Shown here: positions 10,516-21,600 of the stretch, piece after piece
Numbering within the stretch: the first letter of the stretch is position 1
Layout of the letters: every line of letters starts with the position of its first letter
DNA from: [Phialemoniopsis] sp. UDSM-2020
Taxonomy: Eukaryota > Ascomycota > Sordariomycetes > Thyridiales > Thyridiaceae
DNA: 64,000 nt
Reading direction: 5' to 3'
Assembly: GCA_018873225.1 (NCBI GenBank)
Contig: JAEILZ010000003.1
Coordinates: 3,286,001 to 3,350,000 of the forward strand
Notes under the pieces: generated by a model
Told to the model about the DNA's origin: nothing
The model's database searches: none
Seen by the model: the letters and a program-made list of their open reading frames with translations, nothing else
Translations under genes and position numbers: made by a program

Positions 10516-13500
10516 GGCGAACTGTCGGCAAATCAAGAGAACGATTGACTAGATGGCAGCTCGCAAGCGTGTACAATGCGTTTAAACCACAGTCTGGGAA
10601 TTGACGATGGCAAACAGAACTGTGAACGAAGAAAGAATGAAGAGTGGCGGACCCGAGGGACTGGGGAGGGGGTCTTGGTTTAACTTGGAACAGGCTCCGT
10701 CTTTTTTGGTGTTGGTCCTTGGGAAACGGGGGCTTGGTATGCTGGGCTGATGCTGGATGGTGCCGTCGGCCGAGTTTCTTTGTCGGTAACCTGTCGAGAC
10801 TTTGGTTTCGGGGAGAGACCCAGGCCTCTGGACTGGAATTCGGTCGGACTGTTGTTTCCCAGAAGTAGAGCGGGACCGGAATCGTTTGGCGTCAAAGTCA
10901 AAATGTCATACCGGCTCGACACTTTTGACAGGTTCTTTAGCGGGCACGAGTCAGCAAGTACCGATGATGGGCGATGACGGTTTGCCACAGGGCTATCGCA
11001 GGTCCACCACCCGGCCAGTCGTTCGGGATGAGAAGAAGTCGATGTCGAGAAACGTCGTCGGTGGACGTTGTCGACAACGGGGTGGCCGGCGAGGATGGCG
11101 ATTGTTGCTGATGGCGGGTAGAATTGGGGGGGAGGAGAGGAGAAGGGGAGGGAGGTGAGGATAAAGGAAAGAGAGGGGATTTGGGTGAGCGGGTAGGTTA
11201 GGTGGGAAAAGAGGAGAATTGAGGAGGGAGTAGCAGGGAAGGGCAAACCTGGGCAGTCCCTAGCGTACGGGTTAGACAGTACGGATGGAGCAGAAAAAGG
11301 ACGGGACCAGGTCTTGTCAGCCAGCCCAAGGACGGGAAAAGGGTGGTGGTGGTGGTGGTGGTGGGCAGGGTTGGCAGATGGGGGTAGGTATTGCCCAAAG
11401 AGCTTTACCAGAACCGGCTAACGAGTCGAACGAGTGAAGGAGAAAAAGAGTGGGAAAGGGCTTCATGGATCATGGGTGACTGGGATGATGGGAGACCGGG
11501 ATGGGGGATGGGCTGGGATTTGGGAGGAGAAAACGGAAATGAAAGAGGGTACTTCGGTACATTCGGGGCCCATGTCGCTGGGAAAGACAGCCCGCGAGCC
11601 GGAAACAGAGCGCTGGGCTGGGACTGATGCACTGCTGCACAAGCAGAGACAGGCCCTGGAGCCTGGATGACGGGGCATTTCTTACCCAGTGTGCCAGTGC
11701 TGGTGCTTGGTAAAGAAGGAGTGGAGTGTACTAAAGTACCAACCGCCACTAATTCCCATGCATTGGTACCTGGTCAAACCCGACAAAAAAGATGCAGTCA
11801 CCGTGGCTTTGGGCGTGGTTTCTCACGCGAGCGATTCAAGGCACTTGCACGCCTTTTTGTGCATTCTGTGGTTCGCACCGGTATTGGAACGGTACTCGTC
11901 GTGTACATGAGGTACGATGCACCAGAGAGATCTCGCGCCCTCATTCAGATCATCAGTCTCTACCGTACAGACAAGAAAACACCTTACTTCGAAAAGAAAC
12001 GACACCCTTTCGTGCATCCGGTCTCATGCAACGACCTTGATAGGTAGCAAACAAACTGCCCAGCGTTCTTGTGAGCTCGTTCACCACCCACCACAACCGC
12101 ATTACTCGCCCACCGTAGTCAGGCCGAGGGTCACCGTAGAGTGCTACCTACCGTAATTAGCTGTCGAGGAACGATGGCTCTTAGGCTACGGAGTAGGAGA
12201 ACGCAGGAGTTGGGGCCAACAATGACGGCGCCAGATTCCGCCCATGGTCACCCCCATGTCGGCCAAGGAGGGCTAAATTCCAAGAGTGTACCAGAAAAAG
12301 CTCCTCGAAACTGGGCTAAACATGTCACTGCGTCGTAGTGGGCTCTCGAGACCGACCCAGAGGTGCGGAATCCTTCCACCGTCAAAGAGAGACGGCCCCA
12401 GCGTCCCAAGGTAGCCTTTTGGTAGTCATTTTTGTCCACACCACCACGAAAACACCCACACATTAGGCTTAGCCTGTGAGCATGGTTACCCTGACCCTGG
12501 ACCAGGTCCTGTTCCCTCGTTGGCTGGACTTGCCTCCCCTGTCTCACTCCTGACCCTGCTCCGGGACAATCACCACCAGCACAGGACGAACAGGAAGATC
12601 AGAATGGCCAGGATGTGTGGGGAACGGCACAGTGCAGAACAGTCAGAGGGCCGGGAGACCAGAAGGGGAGACACTTGGGGGTCGTCAAGAGCCAGTCAGC
12701 AATTGCAAAGACACTGGAATGATAAACCTTACCAGGAGCCAGGGTCTCCCGTGCCGCTTTTCCACTGTCATCTCGACATGCCAGCCAATCCAACGGCCGC
12801 CGTCCCTCGGTCTCACGGTCCTGGGTGCCCTCGCGCAGTCTGTTAGCAGCATGCAAGCACCAGCTTTCCCGGTACCTCTTCTGGTTGGCGTCTGTACATA
12901 CACCAGCCATGCAACTGGCTGGTAGGTACCGTTTTGGTGGCAAGCAGCATTTGGTCACTCTGCACTGTCCCTAATCGTTCTTCTGTCGTTCAGGCAGAGC
13001 GAAACGGACGCCCAATCATTGCGTCTCAAGGAAACGGTGGTTGCGCCAAAGCAAACTTCCAAACTTGAAGTTTGCGCAGGAGGCTTGGACCCGGCCCATG
13101 TCCACGACCACGCCCCCAAGGTTTGTCATGTGTCAGAAGAACGCCTCGTCCGCAACAGGACTCATCCTCAGAGCCAATATTGTGAATGTCATCTCGATTC
13201 CCTGTTCCCCGCCGGGGATTAAGAGGGCTTCTGCTCTGGCAATATGGGTAGAATCCGGGCGATAGATGGATGCAATGGATGCCCTACAAGGAACAAGGAC
13301 AGTCCCTGCATTGCTGGTGTTTCGGGAACCCCACGCCGCCTACTCCCGCCGAAATCACCCACCAGGGACCTCCTTGCTGGTTTGATACACGGTCCTGCGG
13401 AGGGATTGGAATGCGACTGGCCGAGGTGCTTCTCATAAAATCATTGCACAATTAATCTGTGAATTGAACCAACGGACACACGGCCGGGTGCCTCTGCCAG

Positions 13501-16500
13501 GCAGGATCTGTCAGAGATCACAAGCCGCGCGATCGCCACATCTTTGCCATCAGTGACGACACCAAAGTCGCACAAGGGATTCGAGAGAGGAGAGGTACCT
13601 TGCATCGTGCACACTGATCGAACTCTTTTGCCTACTTACCTACGATACTGAGGTAACTACCAGACTACCCTAGTACCGCCGTGCACAAATTCACACATAA
13701 AATAGAAAGCCAATCCATGTGGAGCAGAGAGCGGAAGGATCAACGATCCAAGAGATACACTTCGGGCGCTCTGTGGCCCGTCCTCGCTTGGCCCGGAATT
13801 CTCCATGATCAGGATTGTCGTCACTAAACTTTAGCGGCCACGGGCTGCGATCGCTTTACAGCGGAAGCGGAGCAATTTTCCCACACTGTTCGCGCGGCAA
13901 GAGACAAAAGCGTGCCGGGCTAGGGACAAAGTACGGGGCGCCGTCACTAAGCTAGCAGCTAAACCTTGACATCTTGACAGACTTCCCTCTCCTCTGGATC
14001 TCATAAACGGCTTCTTGTTCTTTCTGGGGCCCTTGTCCATGCCGAAATGAAATGGCCCCGTGGTCAGAGCGTCTTCCCGAGCGAGCGAGATCCAGCCCCT
14101 GAAAGAACCCTGCTCAGTTCCTCTTCTGGAGCCGGTCTCAAAGGGGGGAGACCGGAGCCACGAGGGAGATCTTCAGAGCATGTCATATCTTGATATTGAA
14201 TGGAAGCACGACCACTAGCAGCACGAGTCTGACGTTACGACAGCTTCTCATGCTTTCTCATACCGAACAGACAAACATGCATATACCATGTACAATACAT
14301 ACTCGATTCAATGCTCCGTACCCAGACATGCAGACATGCATGCGGAAGCAAGGCACAAAAACTAGGTAGGTACTCACTTATGCCAGGGCCTGTCTTCCTT
14401 TCAAGGTTTAACATCTCGGTGACGAGGGCCAAGTTGGTAAGCTCGGCCGGGCGAGCCATCTCAGAACGGAGTAATCGTCGCGGGACCCACGGCGATCACC
14501 CTGACCAACCTAAAACAAGCACAGCCCTTGGGAGACCCGTCTGATTGATTGTTCCTCAGACCACGGACCAGACCCAAGCAGCGGCCGGGACCAGCGAGGC
14601 AGATCCAGAGGATGGATGTGAATCTGATCCCGTACCGTTGGGTGCGCGCGCGTGCGTGCCTTGTTAGCGCTGGTGCTGGTGCTGGTCCAAGCCCAGGTGA
14701 GACCGGGTGTGCGACTCGCGTGAGTGCGAACCTCTTGCTCGGGATCAGACTGTTCCCAGGAATAAAAGTAGGGAGTGTAAGAAAAAGTAAGCCAAAAATT
14801 GGGGACTTTACGTGCATGTGCGAATGGTAACGTGCATGTGTGATATATTGATGATGCTGACAATGCGACGGTGGCAGACGGAGGACTGAAAATAGAGCCC
14901 GCGCTTATTCCAGCGCTGTCTCGGCCTCGACTGTCTCCGGCCGGCTGGTCGGTGATGCAAGGCACGGCGTCAGCATAAAAAAAAAGGGAGTCAGGCAGGC
15001 CCTAGTTAGCAGACCGTTTTTGACCTCATCCCATGCCCATAGTCGTGGTAGCCGGGTCCGGTACGGCCACCTAGCGCTGTCTTACAATGGTGCCTTGGCT
15101 GCGGAGCATTGTACGGAGGTACTTACGTACTCGGTAGTAGGCAGCTGAGATGTTGGACGGACGGAGGAAAGATCCGTCTTCATTGAACCATCCCGACAAA
15201 CTCGTCGTTCGAAAGTACGCATTCTCGAACGCGATAACAGCCAGGAATCGTTCTCCCTGATTATTCCCTGCAGAAAAGGAGTGGAGGCAAGCCCAGCGCT
15301 ATTGAGACCTGGAGCATTGTCATTGCTGATATTTGCTTTTTCGTTCCCTTGTCCTCCTGGCTGCTCCTCGCGACATCTTGCCCTCTGGCTTGGGGAAGCC
15401 GGTTCTGGAACCCTGCACATTGTTATTTTTGCTTTTGCTAGCGAGGGAGAATCGTACGTGAGGCGTGGGAAACCCAGCAAAATACAGCTTGGCAACAGCT
15501 TAACCACTTGTTTAGCTCGTTCGCGGGCGGGTACTCAAGCTTGCCGCGTCTCCATTTTGTTCTCCATTGTGTCTGTCCGTATGCATGTTTTCTTTTTTCC
15601 TCTGGTGTCCTCTCTGCCTTGCTCCCGCCCGCAGGACGCTACCGTTTCTCGTCATTGCTTCTTATGCAACGACTCTTGCCGTGGGACTCGGCACTGTGGT
15701 GCGTCCGTGTGCTTTGCACGAGTGTGCGTGAGGGCATGGGTCCCACAGACCAACTTCACTGGTTCGACCGTCAGGAAAAGATGTACAGAGTTGTTCATGT
15801 AAGCGTGGTGCAAGCAGATCTCAACGGCACGATCCTACCACACTTGCATGCACTCGACGCACACCATCAAAGCGAGATGCATCTCCATCTCCAAGCTAGG
15901 TTTTCATTCATTTTGCCCCCTTTCGTTCCCAGGGCTTAGTGAAAGAGATTCGCAGTAGAGTACGACCCTGGCCTCAGGGCTACGGCAGACTCCGCGAGTA
16001 TCACCTACTCGTCATTTGAGATCTGTCAGGTCTTGTCTTTACTAGTTCCTCTAATTGTCAAGGTCGAGATCTCTCTTCAACACTGTCTCCGCCTATATCA
16101 GTTCTCTCAAAATCTTGGAATTTGCCAAGAAAGCCGTCCGTCTCCTGGGCACTCGACCGAGGCAAAAAGTACCGTCTTGGTCTCTGAAGCTGCCGGAGTG
16201 GCTTCGCCTCCTCTTGCTTTTCCTTGCCCTTTTGCATCCATCCAACTGCCTTAGTCGCGTTGCACAGCACCTTATATGTTTCAATACACCTCCAATCCAT
16301 TTCCTTCCCACGCCCATTTTCCGGAGAAAGAGGGTCCATCCGCTCCCTCTTGGTTCCCCTTGACCAGCTGGCTGGTTCTGTTCCAGACGCAAACTTGGTG
16401 GCTGAGCCAACAGTAGAAGGGGCACCCATTGCAGCGGGTTGGCTCTCTGCGGCCATCAGCTAACTACCTTACTGCGGTCATGCTGAGTCTTTGCTTTGGT

Positions 16501-19500
16501 CACTGGTTATTGGCACTGGGTACCGCAAAGGAATGCACTTTGCTCGGCGGCGGCATGACCTTACTCTTGGGTCTGGGACTGGAGGGCTGTGCGTGATCAG
16601 CGAGCAAAGACCCCCGATACCAGACCAGCTTCGTTTCCTTGGGTTGCAGGGAGATCATTTTACTGTTTGAAACCAGGCTCTCTCTCAGGCCTATTGCCTT
16701 TGTGTGCCTGGGCACAGCCTTTCCTTCAGCCATGGCATCACTCACAGAGATTGCATGCTTGGAATCTGCGATCCCTGGGCAAGTATCCTGTCTTGACCGA
16801 AATGTTATCCCAGTACCTAGGTTCGGACTGAGCAGTACCTCTGTCCCTGCTCAGCAAGCAGCAAGATCGTGATCGCGGCTTCGCCCACCGACTCCAGGCA
16901 AATGGTGGCGGCGCCACGATTGGCTGTAACAGGTAGTCCCTGTGCAGGCAGACCAGAAAGTCTCTGGTCGTTGGCTCTCTCGCTTGTGAGTCTCCCCATC
17001 ATTACCGCGGCCTCGAATCTCCTCTGTGGCAAACGCCGCCAGGTACTACATTTGGCGGAGGCTCTTCTACCTTGTGCAGCTGTAACACTTTTCGAATTTC
17101 TTTTTTGCTCTTCTTCATTAGCCGCCCGTCTCAAGCGAGTGTATCACCGAGAAACACCGCAAAAAAGGTGCTACGGGTCGGCATCCCCAGTTCGGGGATC
17201 GCGGCCTAGCTCTCTCTCATTGTCCTCCCTCCCTCCCCTTGTCTGGCCAATCGGCAGCTGTGCCATATGGGGGTCTGCACCACCAGTCTGGGGCAGCACA
17301 GCCTTGGTACGAGTCCCGCCAGCCAGGCGTGAGGTCGTGGAGATCAAACGCCAGAGGCTGCCCTGGGACACTGCCCGTTCGGGTCCTCCCAGAGGGAAAA
17401 TCACCCCCATCCTAAGACAATAGCTGTCAAAGTTAAGGAACCGAGAACACGGCTCAGAGGGCAGCTCTGTCGCCCCCGTCTCTGTCACTCTCTTGCACAA
17501 CCGGAGAATATCAAAGTAGAGGCGGGGCGGTGACCAATAGGGTTGGGTCCCGGACACCGCATGTCATATCTGTTCTTAGGCTGAAGTGCCTGGAATTTGC
17601 TGCCCCTTTGCAATCTTTGGTTGTCTGATCTGACAGACCCAAGCATTTCAACAGAACGGCTCCTGGCTCCTGGCTGCCGACCTTGTGCGTGGGCGGGCTA
17701 CAAGTGTCCCCCAATTACCTAGGTATTGTTGAAGGCGGGAGGATGATTACAGCCCGTCCCCGATCGTTGATTGAGGGAGCCACACTGGACAGGCTCTCCC
17801 CGGCAGTTGGTGGCTGGAAGCCTTCATTAATTTGGGCAAGGAGGTCCCACGTCCCAGTATTCCGGAGATCAGAGCAGCAGAAAAGCCAAAAACCAGCGTC
17901 CGGCCCCCAAAGCTTCATTGAAAGACTTACATGCAATCTCTGTCTTTTCCCTTGTCGGCAAGCTCGCCGGTCCCGAAAGGTCTCGGCAACCCGGCGATTG
18001 TGCCGCCGTCGCATGAGATGAGTGTGGGGGGAAGTGCAAAGGACCGTTTCAACGGCTGTTGCGACGGGACGGATAGACGGGCAGACAGACATGCCTTCCG
18101 GAGGCGACCGTTTGACAAGTCTATTATCATGGTTAAGTTCCATAGCATGGCGAGCGTGTAAATAATATTGTTTGACAGAAGGCTCTGTGCGAATCGATGT
18201 GACAATGTATGCCCCTCCTTGAGTGACATGTTCCGTCGAGAGGGAGAGGAACAGTGTGTATATGTGAAACTCCCCGTAGCTCAACGTCCCGCAGAGAAAT
18301 CTTTATCCTCCTCTTCACACGCCAAAGTCCGGCCTTGTCTACTACATGATGCATTTGCTTCTTTTCTATCTTGCTTTGCACGTCCGGTTCACCAACGCCG
18401 TGGACTGTTGCTCCTGGTCACGCGCCGCTGCCTCGATGTCGTGCAAGGTGGCAGACCGCCCTTCTGGGCGGTAATATCTCTCCCCTTGCGGCTCTGCTCT
18501 GTGCGCCGAGACGGGCAGACTCGGCGGCAAGGTCCTTTTCTGTTTGATCTAGCGAGCTTCGTGTAAGTGACATTGCATGCTGTGTGCCCGTTCTACTCTT
18601 GGGGCTGTCGTCGACTCCCATGCAGGCGAGTATCGCGCAGACGGCCGGAGATGGCGCGCGCGATGCCGTGTGACGTTAGTCGTCGAGGTACTTTTCTCAC
18701 GGGGAACACAACTCTAACTTGGTTTGATCACAGAAGAGGCAACATTTTTCCATTGGAGCTAATTATCCCCAACTTTTGCTTGGACCAGAGAAGTCATCCT
18801 TGTGTCAGACAGTACGTCGCTCAGGGGAGGATAGGAGCAGACCGTATCCTCTCCATCGTTTGACTTTTATGACTCTACCGCGTCTCTGACCCGTTTAGCG
18901 AGTATATAGTTGTACGTGTTTCTCCCACGGCGTCTTTAGGACTTGGTCTAAACTTCGCAGATCTCGTCCAAGGACGGGTGGTAGAAGGTTCAACGGCATG
19001 ACCTGGCACTTTTCATTATGAGCAGATTTCTCACTGCACGACTTTCACAAAGTCTGGTACGCTCTTTTCTCTTACTTTGCTAGCTTACCAACTTGCTCCC
19101 GGTAGGGTTATCCTCATCCAGAAGTCTGGTTGAGTGAAATCATCATGCTTCCCCTGACGGCAGGTGCTTCCCCGACAGTCCGGTCCGGGTGCAGTCCCTG
19201 TGCGCGGTAGTCATGGCATAGACCCAGGTGAAGGTTCAACGGACTTGCATTCGTCGTTTCCAGGGTTCACGATAGTACTGTCTGTGGAATGGTGGCTTTG
19301 GGATATTGTCAGGATCCATCTTCCATGTTGATTGTTGCAGTGATCCTGGTTCCGCTACATTGATTACGTATCATAGGGCATCAGGGATGATATACTTCTA
19401 TATACTTTGTAAAACTGTATCAGATTGATATGCTACTGCATGTGCACGAGCACCAGGATCGTAGTAGCTGATGTATGCTTGAATCTCCGCCATCACTTTG

Positions 19501-20137
19501 TGAAGTTCTACTTTGTGTATTTCAGTACATCGTTGAACAGTGACGCAAGGCCGTTCAGCAAATCCCGTGAGTAACCACTGTAATACATGACATTCTTTTC
19601 TGTATATTTGTGCCTCACGGAAAATAATGAATTTTTCACATATCAATCGAGAATAACAATTTTATGAGCAAGGTGTTTTTATATTTTATCTTCCCCTAAA
19701 CGCTTCCACTAATTAAACATTAGATGATTGGACCCTTCGGATAGAAGTAGACCATATAGAATCCATCGCCTTGCGAAGTAGTCGTAAGAGAATGTCAGAA
19801 ACAAGTACGCATGGGTATCAAAGCCAAATTCATTAACAACGAAACACCCCTTAGCGAGTGAGGGTATCATATCCGGCACCAAGTGTTCCAATCCAAGCAA
19901 AACTGGACCGCCTGTAAAAAAAAGAAGCCATCCATCAGTTTTGTAAACAAACGTGATCTGCCCTAGCATGTCGCAAAGACCGTCTGAAGGTGTGATGATA
20001 GAGGACACTGGGAATGAGTGACTCTGGTCATGTACTTTGGCGAAGGCAGACGCTCCGGAATATGCTCCCATCACTGGAAAGAAACATCCCGTCAGCGTCC
20101 ACCCCTTCAACCAATGGCCTCTCTATCGCTACCGCGC
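10516..20137. other. Large gene-poor interval upstream of veA
   Basis: About 9.6 kb with no convincing protein gene on either strand. The longest frames (184 codons at 16869-17423, 189 at 17715-18284, 173 at 15281-15802) have erratic composition and no recognisable motifs. The veA promoter and leader must occupy the left end, and the 3' UTR of the opsin-related gene the right end (about 19400-20137 is AT-rich). I found no tRNA, no terminal repeats and no transposase remnant. A (GGT)n microsatellite lies at 11341-11364. Unannotated non-coding RNA or intron-rich small genes cannot be excluded by eye. Confidence 0.5.
11341..11364. repeat. (GGT)n microsatellite
   Basis: Seven consecutive GGT units flanked by G runs in the non-coding region upstream of veA. 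Simple sequence repeat, no inferred function. Confidence 0.85.
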
Positions 20138-21016
20138 TTAGGCAGCAGCTTCGCCAGTGACGGGACCGCCGGCCGGAGCCGCGGAAGCGGGCGCGGCCTT
20201 CTCGGGGAAGGTGCCGGTCTGGGCGTGGACGCGGCCGTACTGGGTGAAGGCGATGTTGAGGCGGCCGTAGTCCCAGCGGCGCGACAGGAAGAGCACGGCG
20301 AAGCTCAGCAGGGGCACCATGAGCACGTCGAGGATGCCAAAGAAGATGAAGCCCGAGGTGACGCCGATGTAGTTGCCGCCGTCGCTCACGCCGTAGGCGA
20401 TGGGGTACAGCAGCCACAGCAGGTTGAGCCAGCCTGCGAGGGCCCAGTGGTCGCGGGCGACGCCGACGCGCGAGGCGCCGCGCCCCCCCTCGAAGAGGGT
20501 GTTGAAGGCGAGCAGGGCGTAGGCGAAGGTGCCGAAGACGAAGAAGCCCCACTTGTAGTTGGTCGTGGTGTAGGCGCCGACGAGGTAGGACACGACCCAG
20601 GTCCAGGCGAGGAAGACGTTGTAGAAGATGGTGGCCCAGGAGACGCCCGAGAGCAGGCCCAGGGCGACGGTCAGGGTCGGGAAGGCGACGACCCAGTTGA
20701 TGTACTTGGCAAAGAAGATCTGGCGCGTGGCGCCCTTGTCGAGCTCGTTGGTCATGCGGACGACGGACCAGCCGAGGTCGGAGGCCATGGCGAAGTACGA
20801 GATGGAGCCGACGAGCAGGGCGATGGTGAAGAGGTAGTGGAAGATCTTCTCACCGGCGCGGGCGATGAAGGACAGGGCGAAGAAGCCGAGCAGAGAGACG
20901 ACGTAGACGGCCGTCACGGCCCACAGCCAGTTGGAGCCGTTGGTGACGAGGTACTGCTCGCCCGCGGGCGGGTTGATGTTGAGGGCATCGTTAGCACGGG
21001 GCAGCAAGACGGCCAT
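20138..21016 (-). CDS. Opsin-related seven-helix membrane protein (YRO2/HSP30/ORP type) without retinal lysine
   Basis: A single-exon gene of 292 residues with seven hydrophobic helices and the bacteriorhodopsin-family fold. Helix C reads KYINWVVAFPTLTVA, aligning N107 with the proton acceptor D85, P113 with P91 and A118 with the donor D96. Helix F keeps the pocket motif WLLYPIAYG (201-209). Helix G reads FFGILDVLMVPLL: D230 matches D212, but V234 stands where the Schiff-base lysine K216 should be. It is therefore an opsin-related protein like yeast Yro2/Mrh1/Hsp30 or Neurospora ORP-1, not a retinal photoreceptor. Yeast members sit in the plasma membrane and are induced by heat, acid and ethanol. 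The Ala/Pro-rich C-terminal tail is typical. Start ATG at 21016 is the first before helix A. Confidence 0.9.
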   Translation of the reverse strand: MAVLLPRANDALNINPPAGEQYLVTNGSNWLWAVTAVYVVSLLGFFALSFIARAGEKIFHYLFTIALLVGSISYFAMASDLGWSVVRMTNELDKGATRQIFFAKYINWVVAFPTLTVALGLLSGVSWATIFYNVFLAWTWVVSYLVGAYTTTNYKWGFFVFGTFAYALLAFNTLFEGGRGASRVGVARDHWALAGWLNLLWLLYPIAYGVSDGGNYIGVTSGFIFFGILDVLMVPLLSFAVLFLSRRWDYGRLNIAFTQYGRVHAQTGTFPEKAAPASAAPAGGPVTGEAAA

Positions 21017-21158
21017 TCTGATTACCGGTGCCGTGGTTTGAGATTGCTCTATAAGCTGTGTTTTGTAAGTGGGATAAGTTGGAGGACGTATCCGGCAACG
21101 AGGCAGATAGTCTGGAAATTCTTTGGGACAACCCCCAAGTAGAAAGATTGATTTATGA

Positions 21159-21165
21159 TTATATA
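21159..21165 (-). promoter_or_regulatory. TATA-like box of the opsin-related gene
   Basis: The minus strand reads TATATAA about 143-149 nt upstream of the start codon at 21016, a plausible core promoter position for a strongly inducible fungal gene. Inferred from motif and spacing only. Confidence 0.45.
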
Positions 21166-21422
21166 TGGTCAAGGACCAACTGATATTCAATATGTGAACA
21201 CTGTGCAAAGTGTTTGGTATCTTTGTGTTGATGATGTTCTTATGAAGTAAGTATGGTGTGGCAGTGTCCAGACGGGGAGGACGGCCGGCTTCTTATACAA
21301 CCTCCCGGAGCCATCTCGTCATGACAGACCAGTCAGGACATGCATGGCTCCTTTCCATGCACTGTCACATCATCAGCACGATGACGGTGATGGGGGAAGT
21401 GAGGGACAGGCCAACTCAAGGG

Positions 21423-21432
21423 AGAAGCTTCT
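21423..21432 (-). promoter_or_regulatory. Candidate heat-shock element
   Basis: AGAAGCTTCT matches the two-unit heat-shock factor pattern nGAAnnTTCn and is palindromic. It lies about 410 nt upstream of the opsin-related gene, whose relatives are heat-induced. A single 10-bp match has a substantial chance frequency, so the assignment is tentative. Confidence 0.3.
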
Positions 21433-21582
21433 CGCAAATCCGAACCCTCCGAGGAGGCTGCGCTGGTGGCTAGCAGGCGCGAGTAAGAGAAATATCCGTT
21501 TCCCTATGACGCGAGAAGCCGAAGTCCAAAAATGCACATAGAGCATCGATATCCGAAGCCGCCAAGGTTGCATCTGATGAGT

Positions 21583-21600
21583 GTTAGTGTTAGTGTTAGT
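21583..21600. repeat. (GTTAGT)3 short tandem repeat
   Basis: Three perfect hexanucleotide units in the upstream region of the opsin-related gene. Not a telomeric repeat (TTAGGG) and too short to suggest one. Confidence 0.8.

Noticed and set aside
15761..15790. GGTTCGACC resembling a tRNA T-loop/B-box
   Set aside because: No matching A-box, acceptor stem or anticodon arm could be placed around it.
19709..20110. 133-codon minus-strand frame just downstream of the opsin-related gene
   Set aside because: It lies in the AT-rich region expected to be the 3' UTR, has no recognisable motif, and its neighbouring bases look non-coding.
20018..21142. 374-codon plus-strand frame
   Set aside because: Antisense to the opsin-related gene; Gly/Glu/Val-rich composition typical of a reverse-strand shadow.
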